This document shows positions 36,001-43,251 of a DNA stretch of 64,000 nucleotides, piece after piece. The position numbers and the translations under genes are program-made. The DNA lies in NCBI GenBank assembly GCA_963722905.1, contig CAVROT010000001.1, positions 186,001 through 250,000 of the forward strand, written 5' to 3'. Each line of letters starts with the position of its first letter. Position 1 is the stretch's first letter. The notes beneath the pieces are model-generated. The model worked only from the letters and a program-made list of their open reading frames with translations. It was not told the origin of the DNA and searched no databases. The DNA comes from CAVROT01 sp963722905. GTDB lineage: Bacteria; Pseudomonadota; Alphaproteobacteria; Rhodobacterales; Rhodobacteraceae.

Positions 36001-36420
36001 GTCGCAGGAGGCGCCGAGGCGCTTCAGCTGGTCGAGGATGATGCCGCCGGATTTCTCGCGCTGCTTCCAGACGAGATCCACGAACTCGTCGCGGCTCATG
36101 TCGGTGCGGCGGCGGTTCGTCGCCGCCAGATCGCGCTCGACCACCATCTGGGTGGCGATGCCGGCGTGGTCCTGGCCGGGCTGCCAGAGCGTGTCGAAGC
36201 CGCGCATGCGGTGCCAGCGGACGAGGACGTCCTGCAGCGTGTTGTTGAAGGCGTGGCCGATGTGAAGGCTGCCCGTCACGTTGGGCGGCGGGATCATGAT
36301 GCAGTAGGGTGGCGCACCGGGTTCGGCGCCGGCACCCGCGCGAAAGCAGTCCTGCGCCTCCCATTCGGCGTAGATGCGGGGCTCGGCCTCGGCGGGCTTG
36401 AAGGTCTTGTCCATCGTCAT
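33021..36420 (-). CDS. valS: Valyl-tRNA synthetase; frame interrupted by repeats
   Basis: It charges tRNA-Val. The N-terminal part (36420 down to 35146) has HIGH as His53-IGH56 in PNVTGSLHIGHA and the start of the editing domain. The C-terminal part (frame open below about 35300, ending 33021) has EPWCISRQLWWGHRVPVWWG, DPDVLDTWFSSG, the KKMSKSLGN loop, an anticodon-binding domain and a C-terminal coiled coil. The two frames differ by one base. The first hits a stop at 35146-35148 inside a cluster of palindromic repeats (about 35050-35281) within the editing domain. Because valS is essential, sequence error, frameshifting or a recent repeat insertion must be separated. A roughly 250-bp A+T-rich tract (about 34331-34590) lies in the second half. 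GAGGA precedes the ATG at 36420. Confidence 0.85.
34331..34590 (-). other. A+T-rich tract within valS
   Basis: By hand count 124 of 260 bases are G or C (about 48%), while the flanking valS sequence is near two thirds. On the coding strand it uses codons rare in this genome (TTA, AAA, ATT, TCA, CCT). The encoded segment runs from ISMQAIAGLSKAQLRKWRLA to KDPTEASIGKFGTSLRYP, between WWGKR and RDPDVLDTWF. By memory of the family, valyl-tRNA synthetases have a much shorter linker there. The flanks are normal ValS on both sides, so the frame is kept. Confidence 0.7.
35050..35281. repeat. Cluster of five palindromic repeats inside valS
   Basis: The core CCTCGGG-N5-CCCGAGG (seven-base arms) occurs in three units in one orientation (near 35060, 35106, 35150) and two inverted (near 35189, 35243). 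Each core is flanked by GTCATC or GTCGTC and (A)GATCTC-like ends. Copies are imperfect, for example CCCGGGG in the third and CCAGAGG in the fourth. The C-terminal valS frame reads through them as DDEPGVRPGG-like units; the N-terminal frame reads SSSGPTRG-like units and then stops. No other copies were noticed in the window. Confidence 0.85.
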
Positions 36421-36491
36421 CGGTCGGGTCCTCGCGGGGTCGCCGGGGGGGTGTATCGGCCCCGATGCGTGAGGGGAAGGGCGGCAGGGCC

Positions 36492-36551
36492 GGCACCGCC
36501 CCTGTGGCAGGCTCCCACCCGCCCGCCCCCGCCCGCCACAGGGGCGGCGCC
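36492..36551 (-). promoter_or_regulatory. Long inverted repeat in the valS leader
   Basis: GGCACCGCCCCTGTGGC (36492-36508) pairs with 36535-36551 at 16 of 17 positions, leaving a 26-base C-rich spacer. It lies 72 bases before the valS start and 115 bases after the stop of the MalY-like gene, both on the minus strand. It may terminate the upstream gene or act as a leader structure for valS. No T run follows on the minus strand, which weakens the terminator reading. Confidence 0.5.
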
Positions 36552-36665
36552 CGCGGATGGACCGGGGAAAGGGATCGGTTCGCGGAACGTCGGTCGGGGT
36601 TGGCGCACCGCTGCGATCCGGTCAGACGTGCCTGACGGCTGGGCGTCCGTCCGGCGGGGAAGGCG

Positions 36666-37832
36666 CTATTGCAGGTCCGCGAAGGCGGCCCGGAGCCGCT
36701 CCACGGCGTCGTCCACCTGCACGCGCGGTGCGGCGATGTTGAACCGCAGCCAGCTTTCGCCGCCCGCGCCGAAGCTGGGCCCGTGGTTGACGGCGATGCG
36801 CGCGTCCTTCTCGACCCGGCGCGTGAATTCGGCCGCGTCCATGCCGGTGCCCGAGAAGTCGATCCACGCCAGATAGGTGGCCTGGAGCGGCATGGACCGC
36901 AGCCCGGGGATCGAAGCAATACCGGCGTCGAACGCCTGACGGTTGGCGTCGAGATAGGCGCAGAGCGCATCGACCCATCCGGCGCCTTCCGGCGAATAGG
37001 CGGCCGTGACCATATGCAGGCCGAAACTGTTGGGCGACATTCCCATCGCCGCCATCCGGTCGCCGAAGCGCCGGCGTAGGGACGGGTCGGCGATGATGAC
37101 GTTGCCGACATGGGCACCCGCGATGTTGAAGGTCTTGGTGGCCGCCGTCATCATCACGAGGCGGTCGGCGATGCCATCGACATGGGCCATCGGGATATGG
37201 GTGTGGCCCGGCATGGTGAGGTCGTGGTGGATCTCGTCGGACACCACGATCAGGTCGTGGCGGCGGGCGAAGGCGGCGACACCCTCCAGCTCGTCCCGTG
37301 TCCAGACCCGACCTCCGGGGTTGTGGGGCGAGCAGAGGATCAGCATCGTCTCGTCGCCGGTCATCGCGGCGTCCGCCCCCTCCATGTCCAGGACATAGCG
37401 GCCGTCCGCCTGCGGCATGGCGATTTCGTGCACGCGCCGGCCCGAGGCGCGGATGACCTTGGCAAAGGCATGATAGACCGGGGTCAGCAGGACGACGCCG
37501 TCGCCCGGCGCGGTGAATGCGTCAAGGCACATGGAGGTGCCGTTCACCAGCCCATGGGTGGTGAACACGTGCGAAGGGTCGATGGCCCAGCCGTGCCGCG
37601 TCTCCATCCACCAGCGGATCGCCTCGCGGTAGCGGCCATCGTCGCCGAAATAGCCGTAGACGCCATGGTCGACCATCGCCTTCACCGCCGCGCCGACGCA
37701 GCGGGGGGGCTGGAACTCCATGTCCGCTACCCACATCGCCAGACCGCCCTCCGGCGCCACGCCGTAGATCGGCTCCATCATGTCCCACTTGGCGCAATGG
37801 GTGCCGCGCCGGTCGATGATCTGGTCGAACAT
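36666..37832 (-). CDS. MalY/PatB-family PLP C-S lyase or aminotransferase
   Basis: The 388-residue fold-type I PLP enzyme matches cystathionine beta-lyase-like PatB/MalY proteins. Diagnostic features are the start FDQIIDRRGTHCAKWD, LAMWVADMEFQPP, HNPGGRVW, VSDEIHHDL and the PLP lysine in MMTAATKTFNIAGAHVG. The family makes homocysteine from cystathionine or cleaves other sulfur amino acids; some members regulate. The exact substrate is open. I use the ATG at 37832; a TTG two codons earlier is less likely. It is divergent from the deformylase cluster. Confidence 0.88.
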   Translation of the reverse strand: MFDQIIDRRGTHCAKWDMMEPIYGVAPEGGLAMWVADMEFQPPRCVGAAVKAMVDHGVYGYFGDDGRYREAIRWWMETRHGWAIDPSHVFTTHGLVNGTSMCLDAFTAPGDGVVLLTPVYHAFAKVIRASGRRVHEIAMPQADGRYVLDMEGADAAMTGDETMLILCSPHNPGGRVWTRDELEGVAAFARRHDLIVVSDEIHHDLTMPGHTHIPMAHVDGIADRLVMMTAATKTFNIAGAHVGNVIIADPSLRRRFGDRMAAMGMSPNSFGLHMVTAAYSPEGAGWVDALCAYLDANRQAFDAGIASIPGLRSMPLQATYLAWIDFSGTGMDAAEFTRRVEKDARIAVNHGPSFGAGGESWLRFNIAAPRVQVDDAVERLRAAFADLQ

Positions 37833-37978
37833 GGTCAAGGCTCCTCACGGTTTCGCGCGCAACTTCCGTCAGTCAGGAGGCGGATGCAATGCGGCGGAAG
37901 GCCGTGGCGCTGCGAATGGCCGGGCGCGAGACCGGCCGGAGTGTTGCAAACCCGTGTTTCCCGGCCTATTTCGCCGCA

Positions 37979-38512
37979 ATGGCGGTCCTTCCCATCATCC
38001 TGCATCCCGACCCGCGGCTCAAGCGCCGGGCCGATCCGGTGGGCGCGGCCACGGACGACCTGCGCCGGCTGGCCGACGACATGCTCTCGACGATGTACGA
38101 CGCGCCCGGCATCGGGCTGGCGGCGCCGCAGGTCGGCGTGCCGTCGCGCATGATGGTAATGGACTGCGTGAAGGAGGAGGGTGCGCAGGCGCGCCCCATG
38201 GTACTGCTGAACCCCACGGTCACATGGACGTCCGAGGCCCTCACCACCTACGAAGAGGGGTGCCTGTCGATCCCCGAACATTTCGCCGACGTCGAGCGGC
38301 CGGCCGAGGTGGACGTGGCGTGGACGGACCTCGATGGCGCGGCGCGGAGCGAACGGTTCGCGGGGCTCTGGGCCACCTGTGTCCAGCATGAGATCGACCA
38401 CCTCGACGGGCGGCTCTTCATCGACCATCTCAAGCCACTGCGCCGCCAGCTCATCACCCGCAAGATGACCAAGCTGAAGCGGGAGCGCGCGCGGGAACGG
38501 GCGGGGGCGTGA
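37979..38512 (+). CDS. def: Peptide deformylase (first of three)
   Basis: It removes the N-formyl group from nascent proteins at the ribosome exit. The 177-residue product has all three motifs intact: motif 1 GIGLAAPQVG near residue 44, motif 2 EGCLSIP near 97 (metal Cys) and motif 3 QHEIDHLDG near 139, with both metal His and catalytic Glu. The C-terminal helix is Lys/Arg-rich (RKMTKLKRERARERA), as in ribosome-bound PDFs. This is probably the housekeeping enzyme. It heads a cluster ending in fmt. Confidence 0.95.
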   Translation: MAVLPIILHPDPRLKRRADPVGAATDDLRRLADDMLSTMYDAPGIGLAAPQVGVPSRMMVMDCVKEEGAQARPMVLLNPTVTWTSEALTTYEEGCLSIPEHFADVERPAEVDVAWTDLDGAARSERFAGLWATCVQHEIDHLDGRLFIDHLKPLRRQLITRKMTKLKRERARERAGA

Positions 38513-38540
38513 CCGGGCATTGCCGTGCGGCGGCAGCGAG

Positions 38541-39035
38541 GTGACCGCCCGTGACATAGTACTGTGGCCCGACGCCGGCCTCGCGGCCGTTTGCGATGAC
38601 GTGTACGGCGCTCGCCCGTCGGATCTGACGCCCGATGACCGCGGCGTGCTGGACCGGCTGATCGCCGATCTCTTCGACACGATGTACGCGGCGCCTGGCC
38701 GGGGACTTGCCGCGCCGCAGATCGGCGTCGCGCGGCGGGTCTTCGTGACCGATACCACGTGGAAGGACGGGACGGCGTCCCCGATGGTCTTCGTCGATCC
38801 GCGCATCGTCGAAAGCTCGTCCGGGACGGCGACGCGCGACGAGGGGTGCCTGTCGATCCCGGGCCGCACGGTCTGGGTGACGCGGCCCGCCGGGGTCCGG
38901 GTCGCGTGGCGCGGCGCCGACGGAACCTCCCGGTCGGAGGCGTTCGACGGGTTCGCGGCGGCCTGCGTGCAGCACGAAATCGACCATCTGGACGGGATAC
39001 TGACGCTGGACAGGGCCGCGGGCGGGACAGGATGA
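38541..39035 (+). CDS. Peptide deformylase paralog (second of three)
   Basis: The 164 residues from GTG 38541 carry motif 1 GRGLAAPQIG (Arg replaces the usual Ile), motif 2 EGCLSIPGR and motif 3 QHEIDHLDG. Metal ligands and catalytic Glu are present, so it should be an active hydrolase. It lacks the basic C-terminal helix of the first copy and may therefore not dock on the ribosome in the same way. The gap from the first gene is 28 bp, and its stop overlaps the third gene by ATGA. An upstream TTG at 38520 is a less likely start. Confidence 0.88.
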   Translation: MTARDIVLWPDAGLAAVCDDVYGARPSDLTPDDRGVLDRLIADLFDTMYAAPGRGLAAPQIGVARRVFVTDTTWKDGTASPMVFVDPRIVESSSGTATRDEGCLSIPGRTVWVTRPAGVRVAWRGADGTSRSEAFDGFAAACVQHEIDHLDGILTLDRAAGGTG

Positions 39036-39535
39036 CCGTCCGCCCCATCCTGCGCTGGCCCGATCCCCGGTTGCGGGCCGCGGCGGCACCGGTCGGTGCC
39101 GTCGACGATGGCGTCAGGGCTGTCTGGATCGACATGGTCGACACGATGCGCGCGATGCCCGGCGGTGCGGGCGTCGGGCTTGCGGCGCCGCAGATCGGGC
39201 AGGGGCTGGCCCTGGCCGTGGTCGAGGCCGAGGAGGGGCTGATCCGGCTGGCCGACCCCTGGGTCATCCATGCCAGCGCGCGCATGCGCACCGGCCCCGA
39301 GGCCAGCCCCTGCCTTCCAGGCGTCAGCGCCGACGTGACCCGCCCGCGCGCGGTGACGGTGCGACATCTCGATGAGGCCGGCAACTGGGTCGAGCGCGAT
39401 TTCGCCGGGCTTGGCGCGGTATCGGTCCAGCACCAGATCGACCATCTGGCTGGCCGTCTCTACGTCGCGCATCTGAGCCGGCTGCGCCGCGACCGTCTGG
39501 TGGCGCGGTCGCGGCGCGGCACGGCGCGGTCGTGA
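39032..39535 (+). CDS. Peptide deformylase-like protein lacking the catalytic Glu
   Basis: The 167-residue third paralog keeps motif 1 (GVGLAAPQIGQG near residue 48) and a cysteine in motif 2, but reads EASPCLPG where EGCLSIP is expected. Motif 3 is QHQIDHLAG: the general base Glu of HExxH is replaced by Gln. Metal could still bind through Cys and two His, but deformylation should be greatly reduced. Its position between active paralogs and fmt, with ATGA and GTGA overlaps, suggests a retained non-enzymatic or altered role. A family with this change is common in Rhodobacterales, as I recall. Confidence 0.85.
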   Translation: MTVRPILRWPDPRLRAAAAPVGAVDDGVRAVWIDMVDTMRAMPGGAGVGLAAPQIGQGLALAVVEAEEGLIRLADPWVIHASARMRTGPEASPCLPGVSADVTRPRAVTVRHLDEAGNWVERDFAGLGAVSVQHQIDHLAGRLYVAHLSRLRRDRLVARSRRGTARS

Positions 39536-39717
39536 CGGGTGCGGTCGTGACGGTTTCGATCCTGGCGAGGGCCGATCTGACGGGTGCGGTCGCGATGGGG
39601 GCCGAGACGGAGGAGGCCGCGACGATGGGGGACGCGACGACGGGGGCCGAGACGACGGGGGCGTTGGTGACGGGGGCGTTGGTGACGGGGGCGTTGGTAA
39701 CGGGGGCGGGACGGTGA
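39532..39717 (+). CDS. 61-residue repeat ORF bridging the third deformylase gene and fmt
   Basis: A GTG at 39532 overlaps the preceding stop (GTGA), and its own TGA at 39715-39717 overlaps the fmt GTG start (GTGA). The frame therefore fits exactly between the two genes. The product is low complexity, rich in Thr, Gly, Ala and Val, and ends in TGALVTGALVTGALVTGAGR. It has no similarity I know. It may be a translated spacer that keeps ribosomes moving from the deformylases into fmt, or simply a minisatellite that happens to be open. Confidence 0.45.
   Translation: MTGAVVTVSILARADLTGAVAMGAETEEAATMGDATTGAETTGALVTGALVTGALVTGAGR
39655..39708 (+). repeat. 15-bp tandem repeat before fmt
   Basis: ACGGGGGCGTTGGTG starts at 39655 and repeats at 39670 and 39685 (last base A in the third), with a partial fourth unit ACGGGGGCG at 39700-39708. 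A period of 15 keeps the reading frame in all units. Looser relatives (ACGATGGGG, ACGACGGGGGC) extend upstream to about 39620. Confidence 0.9.
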
Positions 39718-40616
39718 GAATCGTCTTCATGGGCACGCCGCAGTTCTCGGTCCCGGTGTTGGATGCGCTGGTGGCGGAAGGGCACGACGTCGCCTGCGTC
39801 TACACCCAGCCGCCGCGCCCCGCCGGGCGCGGCAAGCGCAACAGGCCCGCGCCGGTCCACGTGCGGGCCGTTGCGCTGGGGCTGGAGGTCCGTCATCCCG
39901 AAGGGCTGCGCCACCCCGAGGCACAGACGGCCTTCGCCGCGCTGAAAGCCGATGTCGCTGTGGTCGTGGCCTATGGGCTGATCCTGCCCCGGGCGGTGCT
40001 GGATGCGCCGGCGCAGGGCTGCCTGAACGTCCACGCCTCGCTCCTGCCGCGCTGGCGTGGGGCGGCGCCGATCCACCGCGCGGTGATGGCGGGCGACGCC
40101 GAGACGGGGGTCTGCGTGATGCGGATGGAGACAGGTCTGGATACCGGCCCCGTGCTGTTGCGCCGCACGACGTCCATCCGCGTAGAGGATACGACGGGCG
40201 ACCTGCACGACCGGCTGTCCATCATGGGTGCCGTCGCCATCGTCGACGCGCTGTCGCGGCTGGGAACCCTGACCGAGGTGCCGCAGCCCGAAGCGGGAGC
40301 TACCTATGCCGCCAAGATCGACAAGGCCGAGGCCCGCGTGGACTGGACGCGCCCCGCAGCCGAGGTCGACCGCCACATCCGCGGCATGTCGCCCCATCCG
40401 GGCGCCTGGTGCATGGCGGGGGACGAACGGCTGCGCCTGTTGCGGTCCTCGGTCGCGGATGCGGGGCAGGGCGCCCCCGGCACCGTTCTGGAAGGGCTCC
40501 GCATCGCCTGCGGAACGGGCGCTGTCGCCATCGCCGAGATGCAGTGGGCCGGCGGCCGTGCGATGCCGGCAAGGCAGGCGTTGAATGGTCCGGCGCTGCC
40601 GGCCGCCCTGACCTGA
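39714..40616 (+). CDS. fmt: Methionyl-tRNA formyltransferase
   Basis: It formylates initiator Met-tRNA with 10-formyl-THF, the step that deformylases later reverse. The 300 residues begin MRIVFMGTPQFSVPVLDAL. The catalytic segment NVHASLLPRWRGAAPIHRA lies near residue 103 with Asn and His, and METGLDTGPVL follows. The C-terminal OB-like domain is present (KIDKAEARVDW onward). The start is the GTG at 39714, overlapping the repeat ORF. It belongs to the deformylase operon. Confidence 0.95.
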   Translation: MRIVFMGTPQFSVPVLDALVAEGHDVACVYTQPPRPAGRGKRNRPAPVHVRAVALGLEVRHPEGLRHPEAQTAFAALKADVAVVVAYGLILPRAVLDAPAQGCLNVHASLLPRWRGAAPIHRAVMAGDAETGVCVMRMETGLDTGPVLLRRTTSIRVEDTTGDLHDRLSIMGAVAIVDALSRLGTLTEVPQPEAGATYAAKIDKAEARVDWTRPAAEVDRHIRGMSPHPGAWCMAGDERLRLLRSSVADAGQGAPGTVLEGLRIACGTGAVAIAEMQWAGGRAMPARQALNGPALPAALT

Positions 40617-40634
40617 CCGGGGCGGTGACCCCGA

Positions 40635-40652
40635 CCCGGGCGATGGCCCGGG
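40635..40652. terminator. Hairpin between fmt and rnhA
   Basis: CCCGGGC (40635-40641) pairs with GCCCGGG (40646-40652) around GATG, 18 bases after the fmt stop and between convergent genes. It has no T run, so it is only a candidate bidirectional terminator. Confidence 0.4.
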
Positions 40653-40721
40653 CCGTCCGGCCGTCCCTGCGTGAGTGCGACGGTCTCCGGCGCGCCGCCG
40701 CGGCCGCAGCGCACCTCCCGA

Positions 40722-41189
40722 TCACCCCCGGCCGGCTGTCGCCTTGAAGGGGGCCATCCCGGCACGGGCGAGTTCGTCGGCGCGTTCGTTCTCCGGGTGG
40801 CCGGCATGGCCCTTGACCCAGGACCACGTGACGTCGTGCCGGGCCTGGGCCGCGTCGAGGGCGCGCCAGAGATCTTCGTTCTTCACCGGCTTCTTCGTCG
40901 AGGTCTTCCAGCCGTTGCGTTTCCAGCCGTGGATCCACGAGGTCACGCCGTTCTTTACGTACTGGCTGTCCGTGACGACGGTCACGGCGCTGGCGCGCGT
41001 CAGGCCGTCCAGCGCCGCGATGGCGGCCATCAGCTCCATCCGGTTGTTGGTGGTGTCGGCCTCGCCGCCCTTCATCTCGCGCGTGCGCAGGACCGTGTCG
41101 CCGTCGCGGGCGATCAGCACCGCGCCCCAGCCGCCCGGCCCCGGGTTTCCGCTGCACGCGCCGTCGGTGAAGGCGAAGAGGGCGGTCAC
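40722..41189 (-). CDS. rnhA: Ribonuclease HI
   Basis: It cleaves the RNA strand of RNA-DNA hybrids. The 155 residues have all four catalytic acids: Asp9 in FTDGACSGNPGPGGWG, Glu52 in NRMELMAA, Asp74 in VTDSQYV and Asp138 in ERADELA, plus His128 in VKGHAGH. The basic handle region (WIHGWKRNGWKTSTKKPVKN) is complete. The start is a GTG overlapping the upstream methyltransferase stop (GTGA), so it sits at the end of a four-gene coupled unit. Confidence 0.95.
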   Translation of the reverse strand: MTALFAFTDGACSGNPGPGGWGAVLIARDGDTVLRTREMKGGEADTTNNRMELMAAIAALDGLTRASAVTVVTDSQYVKNGVTSWIHGWKRNGWKTSTKKPVKNEDLWRALDAAQARHDVTWSWVKGHAGHPENERADELARAGMAPFKATAGRG

Positions 41190-41794
41190 GATGCGTCCTT
41201 CGTATATCGGGCGATGAGGTAGTCGTAGGACCGGCCAAGCCCCGAAGTCCTTCCCTCGCGCAGCGCGACCTGCCGCAGCCCGTGCGTGTGGCAGATCGCG
41301 CCCAGCTCTTCGACGGTCCAGAACGAAAAGAGAGAGCCCAGGTCGTCGCGAACCTCCGCGGGAGCGCCGGAGGCCCGCGGCGCCATTCCGAGGTGAAGCA
41401 GGCCGCCGGGAACCAGCGCCCGGACCGCGTGGCCGATCAGGGGATCGAATGCGTCGCGCGCCACGTGTATGAGCGAGAAGTTGGCCCAGATTCCATGATA
41501 GAGGTCAGTGGCGTCCAGCGCCTCGAACGGCTCCACCCGCACGGCGATGCCCATCTGGGCCGCGATGGCGGCCATCTCTGGACTGGCGTCGGTCGCGTCG
41601 ACCTCGATCCCTGCCGCCGCCATCAGGACGGCGGCGTTGCCGACGCCGCATCCCCAGTCCAGCACGCGCGCGCCGCGCGGCAAGGCCTCCATGAAGGCCA
41701 GAAGGTCGGCGTCGGGCTCGGCCCTGGCGACCGTGTCTGCGTAGGTATCGGCCATGCTGGCATAGACGGCCATCGTGCCCGGATCGGCGGCCAT
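41186..41794 (-). CDS. Class I SAM-dependent methyltransferase (second of tandem pair)
   Basis: The 202-residue Rossmann-fold methyltransferase has motif I VLDWGCGVGNAAV near residue 44 and the acidic loop VDATDASPEM near 66. GIWANFSLIHV and VPGGLLHLGMAPR fill the later motifs. It is clearly paralogous to its upstream neighbour, sharing RVEPFEAL, GIWANFSL and ALVP-G-LHLGM. The tandem copies are joined by TGATG (one-base overlap). Closest functional analogues are small-molecule methyltransferases of the Tam/UbiE type; the substrate is unknown. Confidence 0.85.
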   Translation of the reverse strand: MAADPGTMAVYASMADTYADTVARAEPDADLLAFMEALPRGARVLDWGCGVGNAAVLMAAAGIEVDATDASPEMAAIAAQMGIAVRVEPFEALDATDLYHGIWANFSLIHVARDAFDPLIGHAVRALVPGGLLHLGMAPRASGAPAEVRDDLGSLFSFWTVEELGAICHTHGLRQVALREGRTSGLGRSYDYLIARYTKDAS

Positions 41795-42396
41795 CAGATC
41801 GCGGGCTTTCGGGATAGCTGGATCACGTAGGGCTCCATCCGCCCGTCCAGGCCCATGCCTTCGCCCAGTCGCTCCGACAGCGGGGTCAGGCCCGCGGCCG
41901 CGGTCGCCTGAGCCATTTCATCGGGCTGCCAATAGGTGAAGAGCCGGCCCAGATCGTCGCGCGCCGCGCCGGTGCCCGTCTTCATCCCCAGGTGCAGGAC
42001 GCCCGACGGGACAAGTGCCCGGGCCGCCCGATGCAGAAGGTCCGCCATCTGGGGACGCGGCGCATGCAGGAGCGAGAAGTTGGCCCAGATCCCGCGGTAG
42101 TGACCGGCGCCCTCCAAGGCCTCGAACGGCTCCACCCGGACCTCCACGCCCAGTCCGCCGGCCAGTTGCGCCATCTGGGACGAGGCATCGGTCGCCTCGA
42201 TCATGATGCACTCGGCCATCATCATCGCGGCCGAGTTTCCGGGGCCGCATCCCCAGTCGAGGACGGGCTCCTGCCCGGACGGCAGGGCAACGATGAAGGC
42301 CCTCAGGTCGCCGTCGGGTTCCGGCCGGCTGACCAGTTCGGCGTAGTCCGACGCCATCCGCGCGTAGACGTCGAGCGTCTGGCGGTCCCCGCTCAT
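41794..42396 (-). CDS. Class I SAM-dependent methyltransferase (first of tandem pair)
   Basis: The 200-residue product opens MSGDRQTLDVYARMASDYAE. Motif I is VLDWGCGPGNSAAM near residue 45, followed by IEATDASSQMAQLAGG. It aligns almost end to end with the next gene, so a duplication is likely. The motif-I to acidic-loop region is MMMAECIMIEATDAS, where the paralog has LMAAAGIEVDATDAS. The start at 42396 overlaps the DUF3429 stop (ATGA). Substrate unknown. Confidence 0.85.
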   Translation of the reverse strand: MSGDRQTLDVYARMASDYAELVSRPEPDGDLRAFIVALPSGQEPVLDWGCGPGNSAAMMMAECIMIEATDASSQMAQLAGGLGVEVRVEPFEALEGAGHYRGIWANFSLLHAPRPQMADLLHRAARALVPSGVLHLGMKTGTGAARDDLGRLFTYWQPDEMAQATAAAGLTPLSERLGEGMGLDGRMEPYVIQLSRKPAI

Positions 42397-42875
42397 GCTG
42401 CGGTAGCCATCAGGCAGGCGACGACGACGACGGTCAGCAGGATCCTCAACCGCATCCACCAAGGCGGGGCCAGTCCCTGCCGTGCGAAGTGAAGGTCGAT
42501 GGCCAGCAGCTCGACGAACCCGGCCGAGAGCCACAGTGCGGCCGACACCGGACCGCCGCCGGTAAACAAGAAGGCCCAAAGGGCCGGGATCACCGACAGC
42601 GCATATCCGGCGGCGGCCATGGCGCCGTCGGCCCGTGTGGCGAAACCCCACAGGACGCCCGACATGAACGACAGGATGACGCTGCCGTAGCTGAGCTGGA
42701 CGTAGGGCCCCACGAACCGCGGACCAAGCGCCGCGGCGCCCCAGTCGCCCAAGGCGGGGATGGCCAGAGTGGCCGCGCCCCAGAGAAAGGGCAGCAGGCC
42801 CGCCAGCCCCAGGGCCAGGGGGACGACGGGAATGACCGATGGGTCGGGCCGGCCGGATGCTCTGGACGCGCTCAC
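42393..42875 (-). CDS. DUF3429 membrane protein
   Basis: The 160-residue inner-membrane protein has about five hydrophobic segments: IPVVPLALGLAGLLPFLWGA, VQLSYGSVILSFMSGVLWGF, AGYALSVIPALWAFLF, LWLSAGFVELLAIDLHF and LLTVVVVACLMATAA. YGSVILSFMSGVLWG is the conserved DUF3429 core. The function is unknown in the family. It is the first gene of a chain (DUF3429, two methyltransferases, rnhA) in which every junction overlaps. Confidence 0.88.
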   Translation of the reverse strand: MSASRASGRPDPSVIPVVPLALGLAGLLPFLWGAATLAIPALGDWGAAALGPRFVGPYVQLSYGSVILSFMSGVLWGFATRADGAMAAAGYALSVIPALWAFLFTGGGPVSAALWLSAGFVELLAIDLHFARQGLAPPWWMRLRILLTVVVVACLMATAA

Positions 42876-43251
42876 CGACGTGGTCCTCGTGGAACGCGGC
42901 GGCGCGAATCGCTCGATGTCGAAGGGCCCTTGCGGCGCGATGCGTGTCCGATAGGGGCTACGGTCGTCGGAAAGGTCCGGTCACACATAGGATCGTCCCA
43001 TCCAAGTGGCAAAAACCGTATACGCCGTCGCTGGCGAAGAGAACCCCGCGCGGCGGTCGCAGTTTCGCAGGCCGGGCGGAGGCTGCGACGGGCGTCGTGC
43101 TGCCCCCGGAGGCGACGGCGGCTTGTCGGCCGTTTCCGCGTGACGCAGAGCACCGGACCGCTCGGTTTGCGCCTGGTCACGTCGACGGCACGGCGTCTCC
43201 GGACCGGCATGCAGCGGCTCGCGTCCACGGGCCGTCCTCCGTCCTCGCACG
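42876..43251. other. 376-bp gap between ispH and DUF3429
   Basis: No gene is supported on either strand. AAAAACC followed by GTATAC near 43011 is the only A/T-rich patch and could be part of a promoter for the DUF3429 unit. The rest is GC-rich with several open frames that carry no recognisable motif. No tRNA cloverleaf was found. Confidence 0.4.

Noticed and set aside
36492..36551. T-box riboswitch for valS
   Set aside because: No T-box sequence or specifier stem was seen and the class is rare outside Gram-positives; only the inverted repeat is reported.
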